64,000 nucleotides of DNA. It comes from Sellimonas catena (GTDB lineage Bacteria; Bacillota; Clostridia; Lachnospirales; Lachnospiraceae). The notes under the pieces are model-generated. The model was not told the origin of the DNA, made no database searches, and was given only the letters and a program-made list of their open reading frames with translations. The first letter of the stretch is position 1. Each line of letters starts with the position of its first letter. The position numbers and the translations under genes are program-made. The stretch is from NCBI RefSeq assembly GCF_045063725.1, contig NZ_CP173695.1; one strand, written 5' to 3'. This document shows, one piece after another, positions 24,499-33,204 of the stretch.

Positions 24499-25041
24499 AT
24501 GAAAAAATGGGTATGTACAGTATGTGGTTATGTTTATGAAGGAGAAAATCCGCCGGCAGAATGTCCTCAGTGCCATGTTCCTGCAGATAAATTCCAGGAA
24601 ATGGCAGGAGAAAGAACATGGGCTGCTGAGCACGTAGTAGGTGTTGCTCAGGGTGTCAGCGAAGACATCATCGCTGATTTAAGAGCAAACTTCGAGGGAG
24701 AATGCTCCGAAGTAGGTATGTACCTTGCAATGGCAAGAGTTGCTCATAGAGAAGGATATCCGGAGATCGGATTATACTGGGAGAAAGCAGCATGGGAAGA
24801 AGCAGAACACGCTGCTAAATTCGCAGAATTATTAGGTGAAGTCGTTACAGACAGCACAAAGAAAAACCTTGAGATGAGAGTAGAAGCTGAAAACGGCGCT
24901 ACAGCTGGTAAATTTGACCTTGCTAAACGTGCAAAAGCTGCTAACCTTGATGCAATCCATGACACAGTTCATGAGATGGCAAGAGACGAAGCTCGTCACG
25001 GAAAAGCATTCGAAGGACTTCTCAAGAGATACTTCAGCTAA
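24499..25041 (+). CDS. Reverse rubrerythrin (NADH peroxidase type)
   Basis: 180 residues with inverted domain order: an N-terminal rubredoxin domain (CTVCGYVYEG and CPQCHVP, residues 6-25) and a ferritin-like four-helix domain with the diiron ligands in EGECSEVGMYL, EEAEHAAKF and DEARHGKAF. Reverse rubrerythrins reduce hydrogen peroxide with electrons from NAD(P)H and in clostridia are controlled by PerR. AAGGAGA lies before the ATG. Codon use looks highly biased, as for an abundant protein. Confidence 0.93.
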   Translation: MKKWVCTVCGYVYEGENPPAECPQCHVPADKFQEMAGERTWAAEHVVGVAQGVSEDIIADLRANFEGECSEVGMYLAMARVAHREGYPEIGLYWEKAAWEEAEHAAKFAELLGEVVTDSTKKNLEMRVEAENGATAGKFDLAKRAKAANLDAIHDTVHEMARDEARHGKAFEGLLKRYFS

Positions 25042-25065
25042 GATACACCCAATATTCAGGAATTT

Positions 25066-25098
25066 AGGAGACGGTTCTTATGAATCGTCTCCTTTTTT
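25066..25098 (+). terminator. Terminator after reverse rubrerythrin
   Basis: GGAGACG (25067-25073) pairs with CGTCTCC (25086-25092), with a T6 run. Confidence 0.85.
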
Positions 25099-25128
25099 CA
25101 AAGCCTTCCCCGCTTCACAGCGGAAAGA

Positions 25129-25157
25129 TTGTTCTTTCAGATTAACTGTGCTATAGT
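25129..25157 (+). promoter_or_regulatory. Promoter of rubrerythrin
   Basis: TTGTTC (25129-25134), 17 bases, TATAGT (25152-25157). No palindrome of the PerR type is visible here. Confidence 0.55.
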
Positions 25158-25198
25158 AGGGATAACAAGTAATTTGTCATTAAAAGGAGGAAAAAAAG

Positions 25199-25735
25199 AT
25201 GTCAAAATACGAAGGAACCAAAACAGAACAGAACCTGATGGCTGCATTTTCCGGTGAGTCTCAGGCAAGAAACAAATACACATTTTATGCTTCCCAGGCA
25301 AAAAAGGCCGGATATGTTCAGATTGCAAATATCTTTGAAGAAACAGCAAATCAGGAGAAAGAACACGCAAAAATGTGGTTCAAAGAGTTCCACGGCATCG
25401 GTGATGTAGCAGAAAATTTAAAAGACGCTGCTGCCGGCGAAAACTATGAGTGGACAGAAATGTACAAAACCATGGCTGAAGAAGCAAGAGCAGAAGGATT
25501 CGATGAGCTTGCTGCAAAATTCGAGCTTGTTGCCCAGGTAGAGGCCGCTCACGAGAAACGTTATAATAAGATTCTTGCTACATTCGAAGCAGGAAATACT
25601 TTCAAAGGAGACGCTCCTCTTGGATGGAAATGCAACAACTGCGGATATATCTACGAAGGCGAAGAGGCTCCGGAAGTCTGCCCGGTATGTGCTCATCCGA
25701 AGGCTTATTTTGAAAGAAAAGTAGAAAACTACTAA
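25199..25735 (+). CDS. rbr: Rubrerythrin
   Basis: 178 residues with classic order: ferritin-like diiron domain first (SGESQARNKYTFYAS, EETANQEKEHAKMW, AQVEAAHEKRY) and a C-terminal rubredoxin domain (CNNCGYIYEG and CPVCAHP). It reduces peroxide in anaerobes. AAAGGAGG lies seven to nine bases before the ATG. It has its own promoter and terminator, so it is separate from the reverse rubrerythrin just upstream. Confidence 0.94.
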   Translation: MSKYEGTKTEQNLMAAFSGESQARNKYTFYASQAKKAGYVQIANIFEETANQEKEHAKMWFKEFHGIGDVAENLKDAAAGENYEWTEMYKTMAEEARAEGFDELAAKFELVAQVEAAHEKRYNKILATFEAGNTFKGDAPLGWKCNNCGYIYEGEEAPEVCPVCAHPKAYFERKVENY

Positions 25736-25755
25736 AATTTACTGATCAGAATCTG

Positions 25756-25783
25756 ACAGGCACACAGCAGTGTGCCTGTTTTG
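25756..25783 (+). terminator. Terminator after rubrerythrin
   Basis: ACAGGCACAC (25756-25765) pairs perfectly with GTGTGCCTGT (25770-25779), then TTTTGAT. Confidence 0.85.
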
Positions 25784-25803
25784 ATAAAAGGAGATTTGAA
25801 TCT

Positions 25804-26712
25804 ATGGATATTCAGGATTTTTTCATCTTTCAGACCGTAGCCCGTGAGGGAAGCATCACAAAAGCAGCAAAGCTTTTGTATATGACACCTCAGGGATTAA
25901 GTAAAATCATCAAAAATATGGAAAACGAACTGGATTGTACGCTCATCGACCGTTCCCCTCAGGGCATCCGCCTGACAGAAAGCGGAGAATGTCTTCTCCG
26001 ACGCTCTTTTTCCGTTACCACTGAGTTCGGAAGCCTGAAAAAGGAGTTGTTAAATATCCGCCAGCGAAATCACGGCATTGTCGATCTGCTCTCCTCCTAT
26101 GGGATTCTCCGCCTTGTCACTCCGGATTGTATTATCGCATTTCAGGAACAATATCCGGATATCCAGTTTTCCTACCGGGAATACCCGGATCTTCAGACAG
26201 AGCGGCTGTTTCTGGAAAAAAACGGCAATGTCGCTTTTTCCATTGCTGATTTTGACGATAATCTCTATGACATTGTGGAGATGGAAAGTTTTCCTGTCTG
26301 TCTGCTTGTCAACGAGTCCCATCCATTAAGCCGGAGAAAAAGTGTCACCATCGAAGATTTGAAAGGCGAGCCGGTATATATAGAAAGCGGACAGTTTAAG
26401 ATCCACCATCTGATCGTAGACAGATGCCACAAGGCCGGGTTTGAGCCAAATATCGTTTTTGAAACAAGTGGTTTCAGTCTCTGCCATAAAATGGTAAAGG
26501 CTAATAAAGGGATATCTGTGACAGTCGATTTTGTTTTTGAAGACATGAAATCCCAGGGGCTTTGTCTTATCCCGTTTTCTGACGATACCTATGAGTGGAA
26601 AATCTGTATGCTGACCAGGCGAGGAGAACCTGTCAGCGAAGCAGTCACATTATTCCGCAACCATGTCATGAACTGGATGCGGGAAATTAAACTGGGGCAT
26701 CTATCCAGGTAG
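25804..26712 (+). CDS. LysR-family transcriptional regulator
   Basis: 302 residues. The N-terminal HTH (FFIFQTVAREGSITKAAKLL, then MTPQGLSKIIKNMENELDC) is complete and the substrate-binding domain runs from about 90 to 295. Its ligand is unknown. It lies upstream of a C_GCAxxG_C_C protein and a TDT transporter in the same direction, which are its likely targets. A GGGGCATC/GATGCCCC hairpin (26695-26722) overlaps its stop and may end the transcript. Confidence 0.88.
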   Translation: MDIQDFFIFQTVAREGSITKAAKLLYMTPQGLSKIIKNMENELDCTLIDRSPQGIRLTESGECLLRRSFSVTTEFGSLKKELLNIRQRNHGIVDLLSSYGILRLVTPDCIIAFQEQYPDIQFSYREYPDLQTERLFLEKNGNVAFSIADFDDNLYDIVEMESFPVCLLVNESHPLSRRKSVTIEDLKGEPVYIESGQFKIHHLIVDRCHKAGFEPNIVFETSGFSLCHKMVKANKGISVTVDFVFEDMKSQGLCLIPFSDDTYEWKICMLTRRGEPVSEAVTLFRNHVMNWMREIKLGHLSR

Positions 26713-26929
26713 TTGATGCCCCTCAATAAAACGCTTCTGCTTTTCTTCTTTTTCTACAATTTTCTCCAAAATATTCTCCTGTTTTTCATTTCCATTTTGT
26801 TAAATTTTCCTGCTCTTATAAACAATTTCAATTGATTTCAACAATTATTTCCTTTTTCTATTTCTCACCATTCTTCCTCTGCCTTATACTTTTACCACAG
26901 AAGTTACACATTCAAAGGAGGAAGAAAAA

Positions 26930-27421
26930 ATGAACGTAAAAAATGAAGTAAGTGTAAGCAAAGTGCGCAAAGACGCTGAGGACTACTATAGAAACGGGTA
27001 CTTCTGCTGCGAAGCTGTTATGGCATCTGTAAGAGACAATTTCGAGCTTGATGTTCCGAAGGAGGTCATTGCCATGTCTTCCGGTATGTCCGTAGGAGCA
27101 GGACGTTCCGGCTGTATGTGTGGCGCATTAAACGGTGGCATCCTTGCTCTTGGCATGCTTTTCGGAAGAACAGAGCCAAACGGACCGAAGGATCCAAAGG
27201 TTGTAAAATGTATGGAACTGACAAACGAACTTCACAGCTGGTTCCGTGAAGCAAACGGAAAACACTCCGTATGCTGCCGTGTCCTGACAAAAGAATTTGA
27301 CATGGGCAAGGGCGAACACAAAGAGCAGTGCATCTATTTCACCGGACTCTGTGCCGGAAAAGTAGCTGAGATCGTTGTACGCGAACTCGGACTTACAAAC
27401 ACAGACGAACAGACAGCTTAA
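26930..27421 (+). CDS. C_GCAxxG_C_C family protein
   Basis: 163 residues. The conserved cysteines are CC in GYFCCEAV (about 25), CMCGALNGG (about 63, the GCAxxG element), the pair in CCRVL and C in GLCAGKVAE. This family is thought to bind a metal or carry redox cysteines and is found beside transporters and oxidoreductases. AAAGGAGG lies before the ATG. The next gene, 15 bases on, encodes a TDT transporter, so they form an operon. Confidence 0.85.
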   Translation: MNVKNEVSVSKVRKDAEDYYRNGYFCCEAVMASVRDNFELDVPKEVIAMSSGMSVGAGRSGCMCGALNGGILALGMLFGRTEPNGPKDPKVVKCMELTNELHSWFREANGKHSVCCRVLTKEFDMGKGEHKEQCIYFTGLCAGKVAEIVVRELGLTNTDEQTA

Positions 27422-27435
27422 GTGAGGTTCTGACA

Positions 27436-28356
27436 ATGAAAAATGTAATCAAAAAAGTACCCGTACCTTTGAGCGGGGTCATGCTTGGTCTTGCCGCCCT
27501 CGGCAATCTCCTGCAGAGCTATTCCGAAGGAGTCCGCTATTTCTGCGGTATCCTCGCAGGTCTTCTTCTGATCCTGCTTATCTTGAAACTGATTCTGTTT
27601 CCGGGCATGATCAAAGAGGACATGAAAAATCCGATCATGACAAGTGTTGCTGCTACCTTTCCTATGGCACTCATGCTTTTGAGTACTTATGTAAATCCTT
27701 TTATCGGAAATGCAGCATTTGTGATCTGGATTCTGGCAATCCTGCTTCACATCGTAATGATCCTGTATTTTACAGTAATTTTTATCGTGAAGCTTCAGAT
27801 GCCAAAAGTATTTGCAAGTTACTTTATCGTTTATGTAGGAATTGCAGTTGCAGCAGTGACAGCTCCGGCATTCGGCCGGCTGACCATCGGAGCGGCCGCT
27901 TTCTGGTTCGGCCTGATTTCACTTGTTGTACTGCTGATTCTTGTTACATACCGGTACATCAATTTTAAGGAAATTCCGGAACCTGCAAAGCCGCTGATCT
28001 GTATCTATGCGGCGCCTGCAAGCCTTTGTATCGCAGGTTATACCCAGTCGGTAGAGACAAAATCCTATGGACTGCTCATCGGACTGATGATCGTGGCTGC
28101 AATCCTGTATGTGTTCTCGCTTGTTAAAGCAGTGACATACCTGAAGCTTCCATTCTATCCGTCCTATGCATCCTTCACTTTCCCGTTTGTCATCAGTGCC
28201 ATCGCGATGAAACAGGCTTCCGCCTGCCTGATGAACATGGGCAGACCAATCTCTTTCCTCTCCGGTGTGGTGACGATCGAGACCGTGATCGCAGTCCTGT
28301 TTGTTGCCTATGTCTTTATTCGGTTTATGGGATTCTTATTCGCAGGAAAGAAATAA
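27436..28356 (+). CDS. TDT-family transporter (SLAC1/TehA-like)
   Basis: 306 residues with about ten hydrophobic segments. The opening VPVPLSGVMLGLAALGNLL and the pattern of the later helices are those of the tellurite-resistance/dicarboxylate transporter family, which includes anion channels and sulfite or malate exporters. The substrate is not evident. It overlaps no gene, follows the C_GCAxxG_C_C gene, and ends at a shared terminator. Confidence 0.85.
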   Translation: MKNVIKKVPVPLSGVMLGLAALGNLLQSYSEGVRYFCGILAGLLLILLILKLILFPGMIKEDMKNPIMTSVAATFPMALMLLSTYVNPFIGNAAFVIWILAILLHIVMILYFTVIFIVKLQMPKVFASYFIVYVGIAVAAVTAPAFGRLTIGAAAFWFGLISLVVLLILVTYRYINFKEIPEPAKPLICIYAAPASLCIAGYTQSVETKSYGLLIGLMIVAAILYVFSLVKAVTYLKLPFYPSYASFTFPFVISAIAMKQASACLMNMGRPISFLSGVVTIETVIAVLFVAYVFIRFMGFLFAGKK

Positions 28357-28365
28357 GACACAGAA

Positions 28366-28404
28366 AAAAGGAAGAAATCATCCGCGATTTCTTCCTTTTC
28401 TTTT
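28366..28404. terminator. Bidirectional terminator between convergent operons
   Basis: AAAAGGAAGAAATC (28366-28379) pairs perfectly with GATTTCTTCCTTTT (28386-28399), with A-rich and T-rich flanks. Confidence 0.85.
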
Positions 28405-28961
28405 TACATTACTCTCTGATAAATCCGTTTCACCGGCAGATACAGGATGCTGACCGCCACAGCCATAAAGACTGCATTGAATACGGTTGCCGGAATCGAA
28501 GCGGTGGATGCTGCCACTGCCGCGCCGATACCGCTTCCTGTGAGAACCAGTCCAAGGATTCCCATTCCCCACTCAATGAAAATATTTAAAACTGCGTAGA
28601 CAATACTGCAGATCACAGCGCCCTGGTACTCCTTTTTCTGATCACCGTCTGCTCTTTTTCGGAACCATGCGAACAGCGCTCCCACCAGAAGACATTTCAC
28701 AATCGTCTCCACAAATACCTGCGGGATGGACTGTACATATCCATTGAGGAGGTCAAAAACGACAAGCCCTGCTGTTCCGGTGACGGCCCTTTTCCTGCCG
28801 CCCTGAAGAAGCATTCCCAGCACCACAAATACGTGTCCAAAATGGATAAACGGTGTTCCGACCACCGCCGGAACCGGAATCCGGAACGCCTGAATCCCAA
28901 GGAATGTAATCGCCGTAAAAAAGGCCATACTTACTATCGTCTTGATTTTCCGGTCGTTCAT
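28404..28961 (-). CDS. ECF transporter S component
   Basis: 185-residue membrane protein with five or six helices: AFFTAITFLGIQAFRIPVP, then FIHFGHVFVVLGMLLQGG, and a C-terminal alanine-rich helix. The TPFIHFGH segment after the first helix is typical of S components, which give substrate specificity to energy-coupling-factor vitamin importers. No EcfA/EcfT genes are here, so it would share a group II module encoded elsewhere. The substrate is unknown. It follows a second S component by three bases. Confidence 0.85.
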   Translation of the reverse strand: MNDRKIKTIVSMAFFTAITFLGIQAFRIPVPAVVGTPFIHFGHVFVVLGMLLQGGRKRAVTGTAGLVVFDLLNGYVQSIPQVFVETIVKCLLVGALFAWFRKRADGDQKKEYQGAVICSIVYAVLNIFIEWGMGILGLVLTGSGIGAAVAASTASIPATVFNAVFMAVAVSILYLPVKRIYQRVM

Positions 28962-28964
28962 TTC

Positions 28965-29576
28965 TTATACCGCCTTTGTCCTTCTTATCTCTTTCGTAAT
29001 CAACCCGCTCTTTAAGAGAACCGGGCGAACCGCATTGTAAAGCAGTCCGGCAAGCACGATCGATACGACCGCATTGATCAGTGTCGCCGCCCCGTTGATC
29101 TTGGCCAGTGTCTCCGCCATCTGCTGCGGCTGTCCGAGAATGTACTGCTTATAAAAATATCCCACAACAGGATCTGCGATTACATTAAATCCAAGTCCCG
29201 CCACGCATGCCAGAACACTCCATTTCATCACATACTTTTTATCAGTGCTTTCATTGATCTTTGCGATTCTGTGCGCAACAAGCCCGACAATCAGACCAAT
29301 CATGAATTTCAGCACGAATGTCTTCGGTGCTCCTACAATATAAATCGGATCCAGGAGGTCTCCGATTGTCATGCCGACTGCTCCGGCCAGCCCTCCGTAA
29401 CCGCCCCCAAGGATCAGCGCCGCCAGCGCGCAAAATGCATTTCCTGCATGGATCGACGTCGCATCGCCGCCCGGAACCGGAATTTTTATCTGCAAAAACG
29501 CAAATGCTACATAACACAATGCCGCGAAAATCGCGGTCTGCGCAAGTTTAGTTGTTGTCTGATGTCTCTGATTCAT
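28965..29576 (-). CDS. ECF transporter S component (second)
   Basis: 203 residues, five or six helices, with LAQTAIFAALCYVAFAFLQIK, then IPVPGGDATSIHAGNAFCAL (in part) and GGLAGAVGMTIGDLLDPIY. Same family architecture as the following gene but clearly different in sequence. A tandem of two S components may carry one heteromeric or two related substrates. Upstream lies an inverted repeat overlapping the likely promoter, which suggests repression by the substrate's regulator. Confidence 0.86.
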   Translation of the reverse strand: MNQRHQTTTKLAQTAIFAALCYVAFAFLQIKIPVPGGDATSIHAGNAFCALAALILGGGYGGLAGAVGMTIGDLLDPIYIVGAPKTFVLKFMIGLIVGLVAHRIAKINESTDKKYVMKWSVLACVAGLGFNVIADPVVGYFYKQYILGQPQQMAETLAKINGAATLINAVVSIVLAGLLYNAVRPVLLKSGLITKEIRRTKAV

Positions 29577-29619
29577 AATTCTGCCCTCTTTCCTCTGTTT
29601 CTTGCCTCATATTATCACT

Positions 29620-29647
29620 AAACTGGATTCTTTAAAACATCCAGTTT
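29620..29647 (-). promoter_or_regulatory. Inverted-repeat operator before ECF genes
   Basis: AAACTGGAT (29620-29628) is a perfect inverted repeat of ATCCAGTTT (29639-29647), 10 bases apart. A GATAAT -10 lies right beside it on the minus strand (29611-29616), so a bound repressor would block the promoter. Another CCAGTTGTGG copy lies 12 bases further. Confidence 0.55.
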
Positions 29648-29825
29648 TATTATTTTTAACCAGTCCAGTTGTGGATTTTAAATATTTTCTGTTCAAATCT
29701 TTATTTTTCTTTCGCAATTTTACTATTGATTTTTTGGAATATCGGATATAATATTAGCATATAGATTACGTAGTATTGAAAACTACATGTTGTTTTTTCA
29801 GCATGTTCAGACAGGAGGTAGTTTT

Positions 29826-30485
29826 ATGAATAGACATAGCAGACATTTAAAAGATCCAGGAAGCGCCATTACACATTTTATCGGAATGCTGATGGCTATT
29901 TTTGCTGCAGTTCCTCTGTTGATCAAGGCCGCAAGGGAGCCGGATCATATTTATCTGATTTCCCTGAGTATTTACGCACTCAGCCTGATCTTATTGTATG
30001 CGGCGAGCACCACCTACCATACGTTTGATCTCTCTGAGAGGGCAAATACGATTCTCAAAAAAATTGACCACATGATGATATTCGTCCTGATTGCCGGAAG
30101 CTACACCCCGATCTGCCTGATTACGTTAAAAGGGCGGACAGGAACCATCCTTCTTGCTCTCGTGTGGGGCATCGCCATTGTCGGAATTATCCTGAAAGCC
30201 TTCTGGGTATTCTGTCCGAAATGGGTTTCTTCCGTTCTCTATATCGGAATGGGCTGGACCTGTGTTCTTGCTTTCACTCAGATTTTAAATGCCCTTTCCC
30301 CGGCAGCATTCGGATGGCTTCTTGCGGGCGGTATCATTTATACAATCGGCGGTGTCATCTATGCACTGAAGCTTCCGATTTTCAACAACCGCCACAAAAA
30401 TTTCGGTTCCCATGAGATTTTCCATCTCTTCGTGATGGGCGGAAGCATGTGCCACTTTATCGTGATGTACGCTTTCGTACTGTAA
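29826..30485 (+). CDS. Hemolysin III family (PAQR-like) membrane protein
   Basis: 219 residues, seven transmembrane helices. Family marks are DPGSAITHFIGM, the metal-site segments STTYHTFD and HMMIFVLIAGSYTPIC, and the last-helix HEIFHLFVMGGSMCHFI. The start is ATG 29826, with ACAGGAGG seven bases upstream; an in-frame ATG at 29787 has no such site. The role in bacteria is unclear, and hemolysis need not be meant. Confidence 0.9.
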   Translation: MNRHSRHLKDPGSAITHFIGMLMAIFAAVPLLIKAAREPDHIYLISLSIYALSLILLYAASTTYHTFDLSERANTILKKIDHMMIFVLIAGSYTPICLITLKGRTGTILLALVWGIAIVGIILKAFWVFCPKWVSSVLYIGMGWTCVLAFTQILNALSPAAFGWLLAGGIIYTIGGVIYALKLPIFNNRHKNFGSHEIFHLFVMGGSMCHFIVMYAFVL

Positions 30486-30546
30486 GAACCTTACTGTAAT
30501 AACCTGATTACAAAATAAAAGACCATGCATGACGCACAGTCTTCTC

Positions 30547-30585
30547 ACCCGGCTCTGATCTGACATCAGGCCGGGTTTTCTTTTT
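30547..30585 (+). terminator. Terminator after hemolysin III
   Basis: ACCCGGC (30547-30553) pairs with GCCGGGT (30570-30576) with an inner CTGAT/ATCAG extension, then TTTCTTTTT. It overlaps the end of the convergent GIY-YIG gene. Confidence 0.75.
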
Positions 30586-30850
30586 GATTTTCAATCAGCT
30601 TTTCCTTTTCTTTCCGTGTCAGATGTTTGATCTCATATTCCCGCCTCATCGCCTCTTCTTTTGAACAGAAGCTCTCATAGTAGGCAAGCGCAACCGGACG
30701 TCTCGTCTTCGTATATCTGGCGCCTCTGCCGTCGTTGTGGGCCTTCAGGCGCTTTGTCAGATCATTGGTCCATCCGGTATAAAGTGTCCCGTCACTGCAC
30801 TTCAGAATATAAGTATAATTTTTCTGGATCGTTTCTTTCTTCTCCTCCAT
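30566..30850 (-). CDS. GIY-YIG nuclease family protein (YhbQ-like)
   Basis: 94 residues, a stand-alone GIY-YIG domain: YTYILKCSDGTLYTGWTNDL has the YT(I)L and YTG forms of the motif, followed by Arg in TKRLKAHNDGRGARYT and Glu in RREYEIKHL. Widespread single-domain proteins like this have DNA nuclease activity in a few cases. It is co-directional with the MATE gene, 8 bases downstream. Confidence 0.9.
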   Translation of the reverse strand: MEEKKETIQKNYTYILKCSDGTLYTGWTNDLTKRLKAHNDGRGARYTKTRRPVALAYYESFCSKEEAMRREYEIKHLTRKEKEKLIENQKENPA

Positions 30851-30858
30851 GTTTCCTC

Positions 30859-32208
30859 CTAAAAAGGTGAATATGCTCCCTCTTTAAACCGCTTCAAAAG
30901 AATAACCGCCGCCACTGCAGCGATGACTTCTCCGGCCGGAAAAGATATCCACACCCCTGCAGGTCCGAAAACACGGGACAGCAAAAATGCACACGGAATC
31001 GTGATGACAAACTGCCGCAAGAGTGAAATTACAAGAGAATGCTTTCCCTCTCCTATCGACTCAAAAACTCCGGAATAAATCACACCGATAGTGGAAACCA
31101 GAAATCCAAGGCAGATAATCCGAAGCGCCGTAATTCCCGCCTGCAGAAGAGACTCTTCCGCATCAAACAGCGCGAAAATCTGTCCCGGAACAGTAAGCGA
31201 CAGCACCGTACCGATCAGCATAATACATCCTGCGGATAACAGGCTGTACCGGATAATGCTTCTCACCCGCTCTTTTTCTCCCGCTCCATAATTATAGCCG
31301 ATCAGCGGCCTCATTCCCTGCACAATTCCATTCGCCGGCATATAAATGAAAGTCTGAAGCTTATAGTAAACTCCCAGAACCGCCACATACACATCCGAAA
31401 ATCCTCCCAGAATCCGGTTAAGCACACTGACCAGAACCGATGGTAGCGTCAGCATAATACTGGATGGAATTCCTACACTGTAAATCTGCCGGATCATTGC
31501 CTTATCCAGCTTCAGATACTTCGGATGAATCTGAACGGCAAACCGCCGTCTCTTATATACGACAATATAGAGCAGAAACGCCGTAATCTGGCCGATAACC
31601 GTAGCGTATGCCGCGCCTTTTACTCCCATGGCCGGGCAGCCAAGAAGTCCGAAAATCATAATCGGATCCAGAATGATATTGATGACCGCCCCGGTCGCAA
31701 GAAGAATCATCGTAATCTTCATCTCACCGATTCCCTGAAAAATCTTCTCAAAGGCAATCTGCAAAAGGCACCCAAAGGACAGACACAGTACAATATAAGT
31801 ATAATCGCACGCCAGATCCACAATCACTTCATTTTTTGTGAACATCGCAAGAAACGGTTTTGTGACAAGCAGTCCAAGAATCACAAATAAAATACAGTGA
31901 ATCACCGTCAGCGCAATTCCAATAGTCGCAGCCCTATTCGCTTTCTCCTGCCTTCCGGCCCCAAGATGGATCGCAATGGCCGAACTGATTCCGACTCCGA
32001 TTCCAACCGCTACCGATGTCACCACGTTCTGCAGCGGATACGCAAGAGAAACCGCCGTCAAAGCGTCCGTTCCAAGCCTTGATACATAAATACTGTCGAC
32101 AATATTATACAGCGACTGAATCAGCATGGAAAGCATCATAGGGACCGACATGGACATCAGAAGCGGAAATACCTTTCCGGTCTTCATAAACTCATTCGTC
32201 TTTTCCAT
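30859..32208 (-). CDS. MATE family efflux transporter
   Basis: 449 residues, twelve predicted helices in two related halves (MSVPMMLSMLIQSLYNIVDS, later GIPSSIMLTLPSVLVSVLNR). It exports cationic drugs or metabolites in exchange for Na+ or H+. AAGGAGAG lies before the ATG. A terminator-type hairpin lies 26 bases upstream of its start, either as the end of the upstream unit or as a leader attenuator. Confidence 0.9.
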   Translation of the reverse strand: MEKTNEFMKTGKVFPLLMSMSVPMMLSMLIQSLYNIVDSIYVSRLGTDALTAVSLAYPLQNVVTSVAVGIGVGISSAIAIHLGAGRQEKANRAATIGIALTVIHCILFVILGLLVTKPFLAMFTKNEVIVDLACDYTYIVLCLSFGCLLQIAFEKIFQGIGEMKITMILLATGAVINIILDPIMIFGLLGCPAMGVKGAAYATVIGQITAFLLYIVVYKRRRFAVQIHPKYLKLDKAMIRQIYSVGIPSSIMLTLPSVLVSVLNRILGGFSDVYVAVLGVYYKLQTFIYMPANGIVQGMRPLIGYNYGAGEKERVRSIIRYSLLSAGCIMLIGTVLSLTVPGQIFALFDAEESLLQAGITALRIICLGFLVSTIGVIYSGVFESIGEGKHSLVISLLRQFVITIPCAFLLSRVFGPAGVWISFPAGEVIAAVAAVILLKRFKEGAYSPF

Positions 32209-32233
32209 TTTCTCTCTCCTTCTTACACAGAAT

Positions 32234-32286
32234 AAAAAAGACCATATGCCTGTTTAATTCTGAAACAGGAAAACCATATGATCTTT
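32234..32286 (-). terminator. Compound terminator hairpin 5' of MATE gene
   Basis: On the minus strand AAAGATCATATG (32286-32275) pairs with CATATGGTCTTT (32248-32237) with one mismatch. Inside it CCTGTTT pairs with AAACAGG, and a T6 tract follows. It either ends the methyltransferase unit or acts as an attenuator. Confidence 0.7.
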
Positions 32287-32405
32287 GCTTTGCTTTTCAA
32301 TTTTGACCAATTTATGTTATCACACCAGGGCAGAACTGTCAAACATATTTTCTCCGACAGAATTTGACAATAGTTATCAAATGATTCCGCTGTTTGCAAT
32401 CATTT

Positions 32406-33179
32406 CTACTCCGCTCGAAACATCCCGTATTCTTTCGGCACATGTAATATGCCATTGGAAGTATGTTGAAGTAACATATTCTTAACATCCTGCTTAGGCA
32501 CATTCCGCAACGGCATCATGCTGGATAACGAATAAATATATTCGACCATATCGTCCACTTCCCTTACTTGCAGCGAATCCACATATTCTAATTTCTCAAC
32601 TTTTGAGAAAACTTTTCCTAGTATTTCGTACCCATTTTGAAGTGTGAAATTTTTATTTATGCTGTCTTCAACCCCATATTCAGAAAATAATGTCGTGAGA
32701 TATTCTGTAATACCATGTTCTCCATAAGTAGCGCAATAAAATTTTCCACCCTTTTTTAACACGCGCCTTACCTCTGTCAACGCTCTATGTAAATCCGGCA
32801 CATGATACAGCATCATATTGGCAATTACGATGTCAAATGTTTCGTCCCCAAACGGTATATCCTGAATATCAATAACCTGGTATTCAACATTATCATGGAT
32901 GCCGACAGTTTCTTTGGAAACCTTGACCATACCAGCAGAAAAATCAGAAAGTACCAATTTTGAGCAGGAAGCAATCATTGCTTCTTTGTCTTTCCACATA
33001 TCTCCTGTTCCGCATCCCAATTCTGTTGCCGTGTCTAATTTGATACAACATAACGGCAGCTTATTTCTACCCCTTAACGATGAACACCCCCGTGTGCATT
33101 TTTGCACACCCCTCATAACGATGCCGTATGCACCGTTACGGAGTAAGGGATTCGGTTTTATCGCTACCTGTGCGTACAT
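32406..33179 (-). CDS. SAM-dependent methyltransferase with replaced N-terminus
   Basis: 257 residues. From about residue 52 it is a class I methyltransferase: ELGCGTGDMW (motif I), FDIVIANMMLYHVPDL (motif IV) and VRRVLKKGGKFYC. The first 45 to 50 residues (MYAQVAIKPNPLLRNGAYG and after, Cys/Arg-rich) do not look like the usual N-terminal helix of this family. The change falls at a 16-bp sequence (33063-33078) repeated at 37522-37537. The gene is thus probably a junction product, with its original 5' end lost. Confidence 0.7.
   Translation of the reverse strand: MYAQVAIKPNPLLRNGAYGIVMRGVQKCTRGCSSLRGRNKLPLCCIKLDTATELGCGTGDMWKDKEAMIASCSKLVLSDFSAGMVKVSKETVGIHDNVEYQVIDIQDIPFGDETFDIVIANMMLYHVPDLHRALTEVRRVLKKGGKFYCATYGEHGITEYLTTLFSEYGVEDSINKNFTLQNGYEILGKVFSKVEKLEYVDSLQVREVDDMVEYIYSLSSMMPLRNVPKQDVKNMLLQHTSNGILHVPKEYGMFRAE
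33063..33078. repeat. Left copy of 16-bp direct repeat
   Basis: ATTTCTACCCCTTAAC, identical and in the same orientation at 37522-37537. It lies inside the methyltransferase frame at the junction with foreign-looking sequence. A 7-bp hairpin GTGTGCA/TGCACAC (33092-33109) is next to it. Confidence 0.75.
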
Positions 33180-33204
33180 TGCGTTCTCCTCGTGAAACTG
33201 AAAA

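Noticed and set aside
27418..27750. Minus-strand frame of 110 codons
   Set aside because: Antisense to the TDT transporter.
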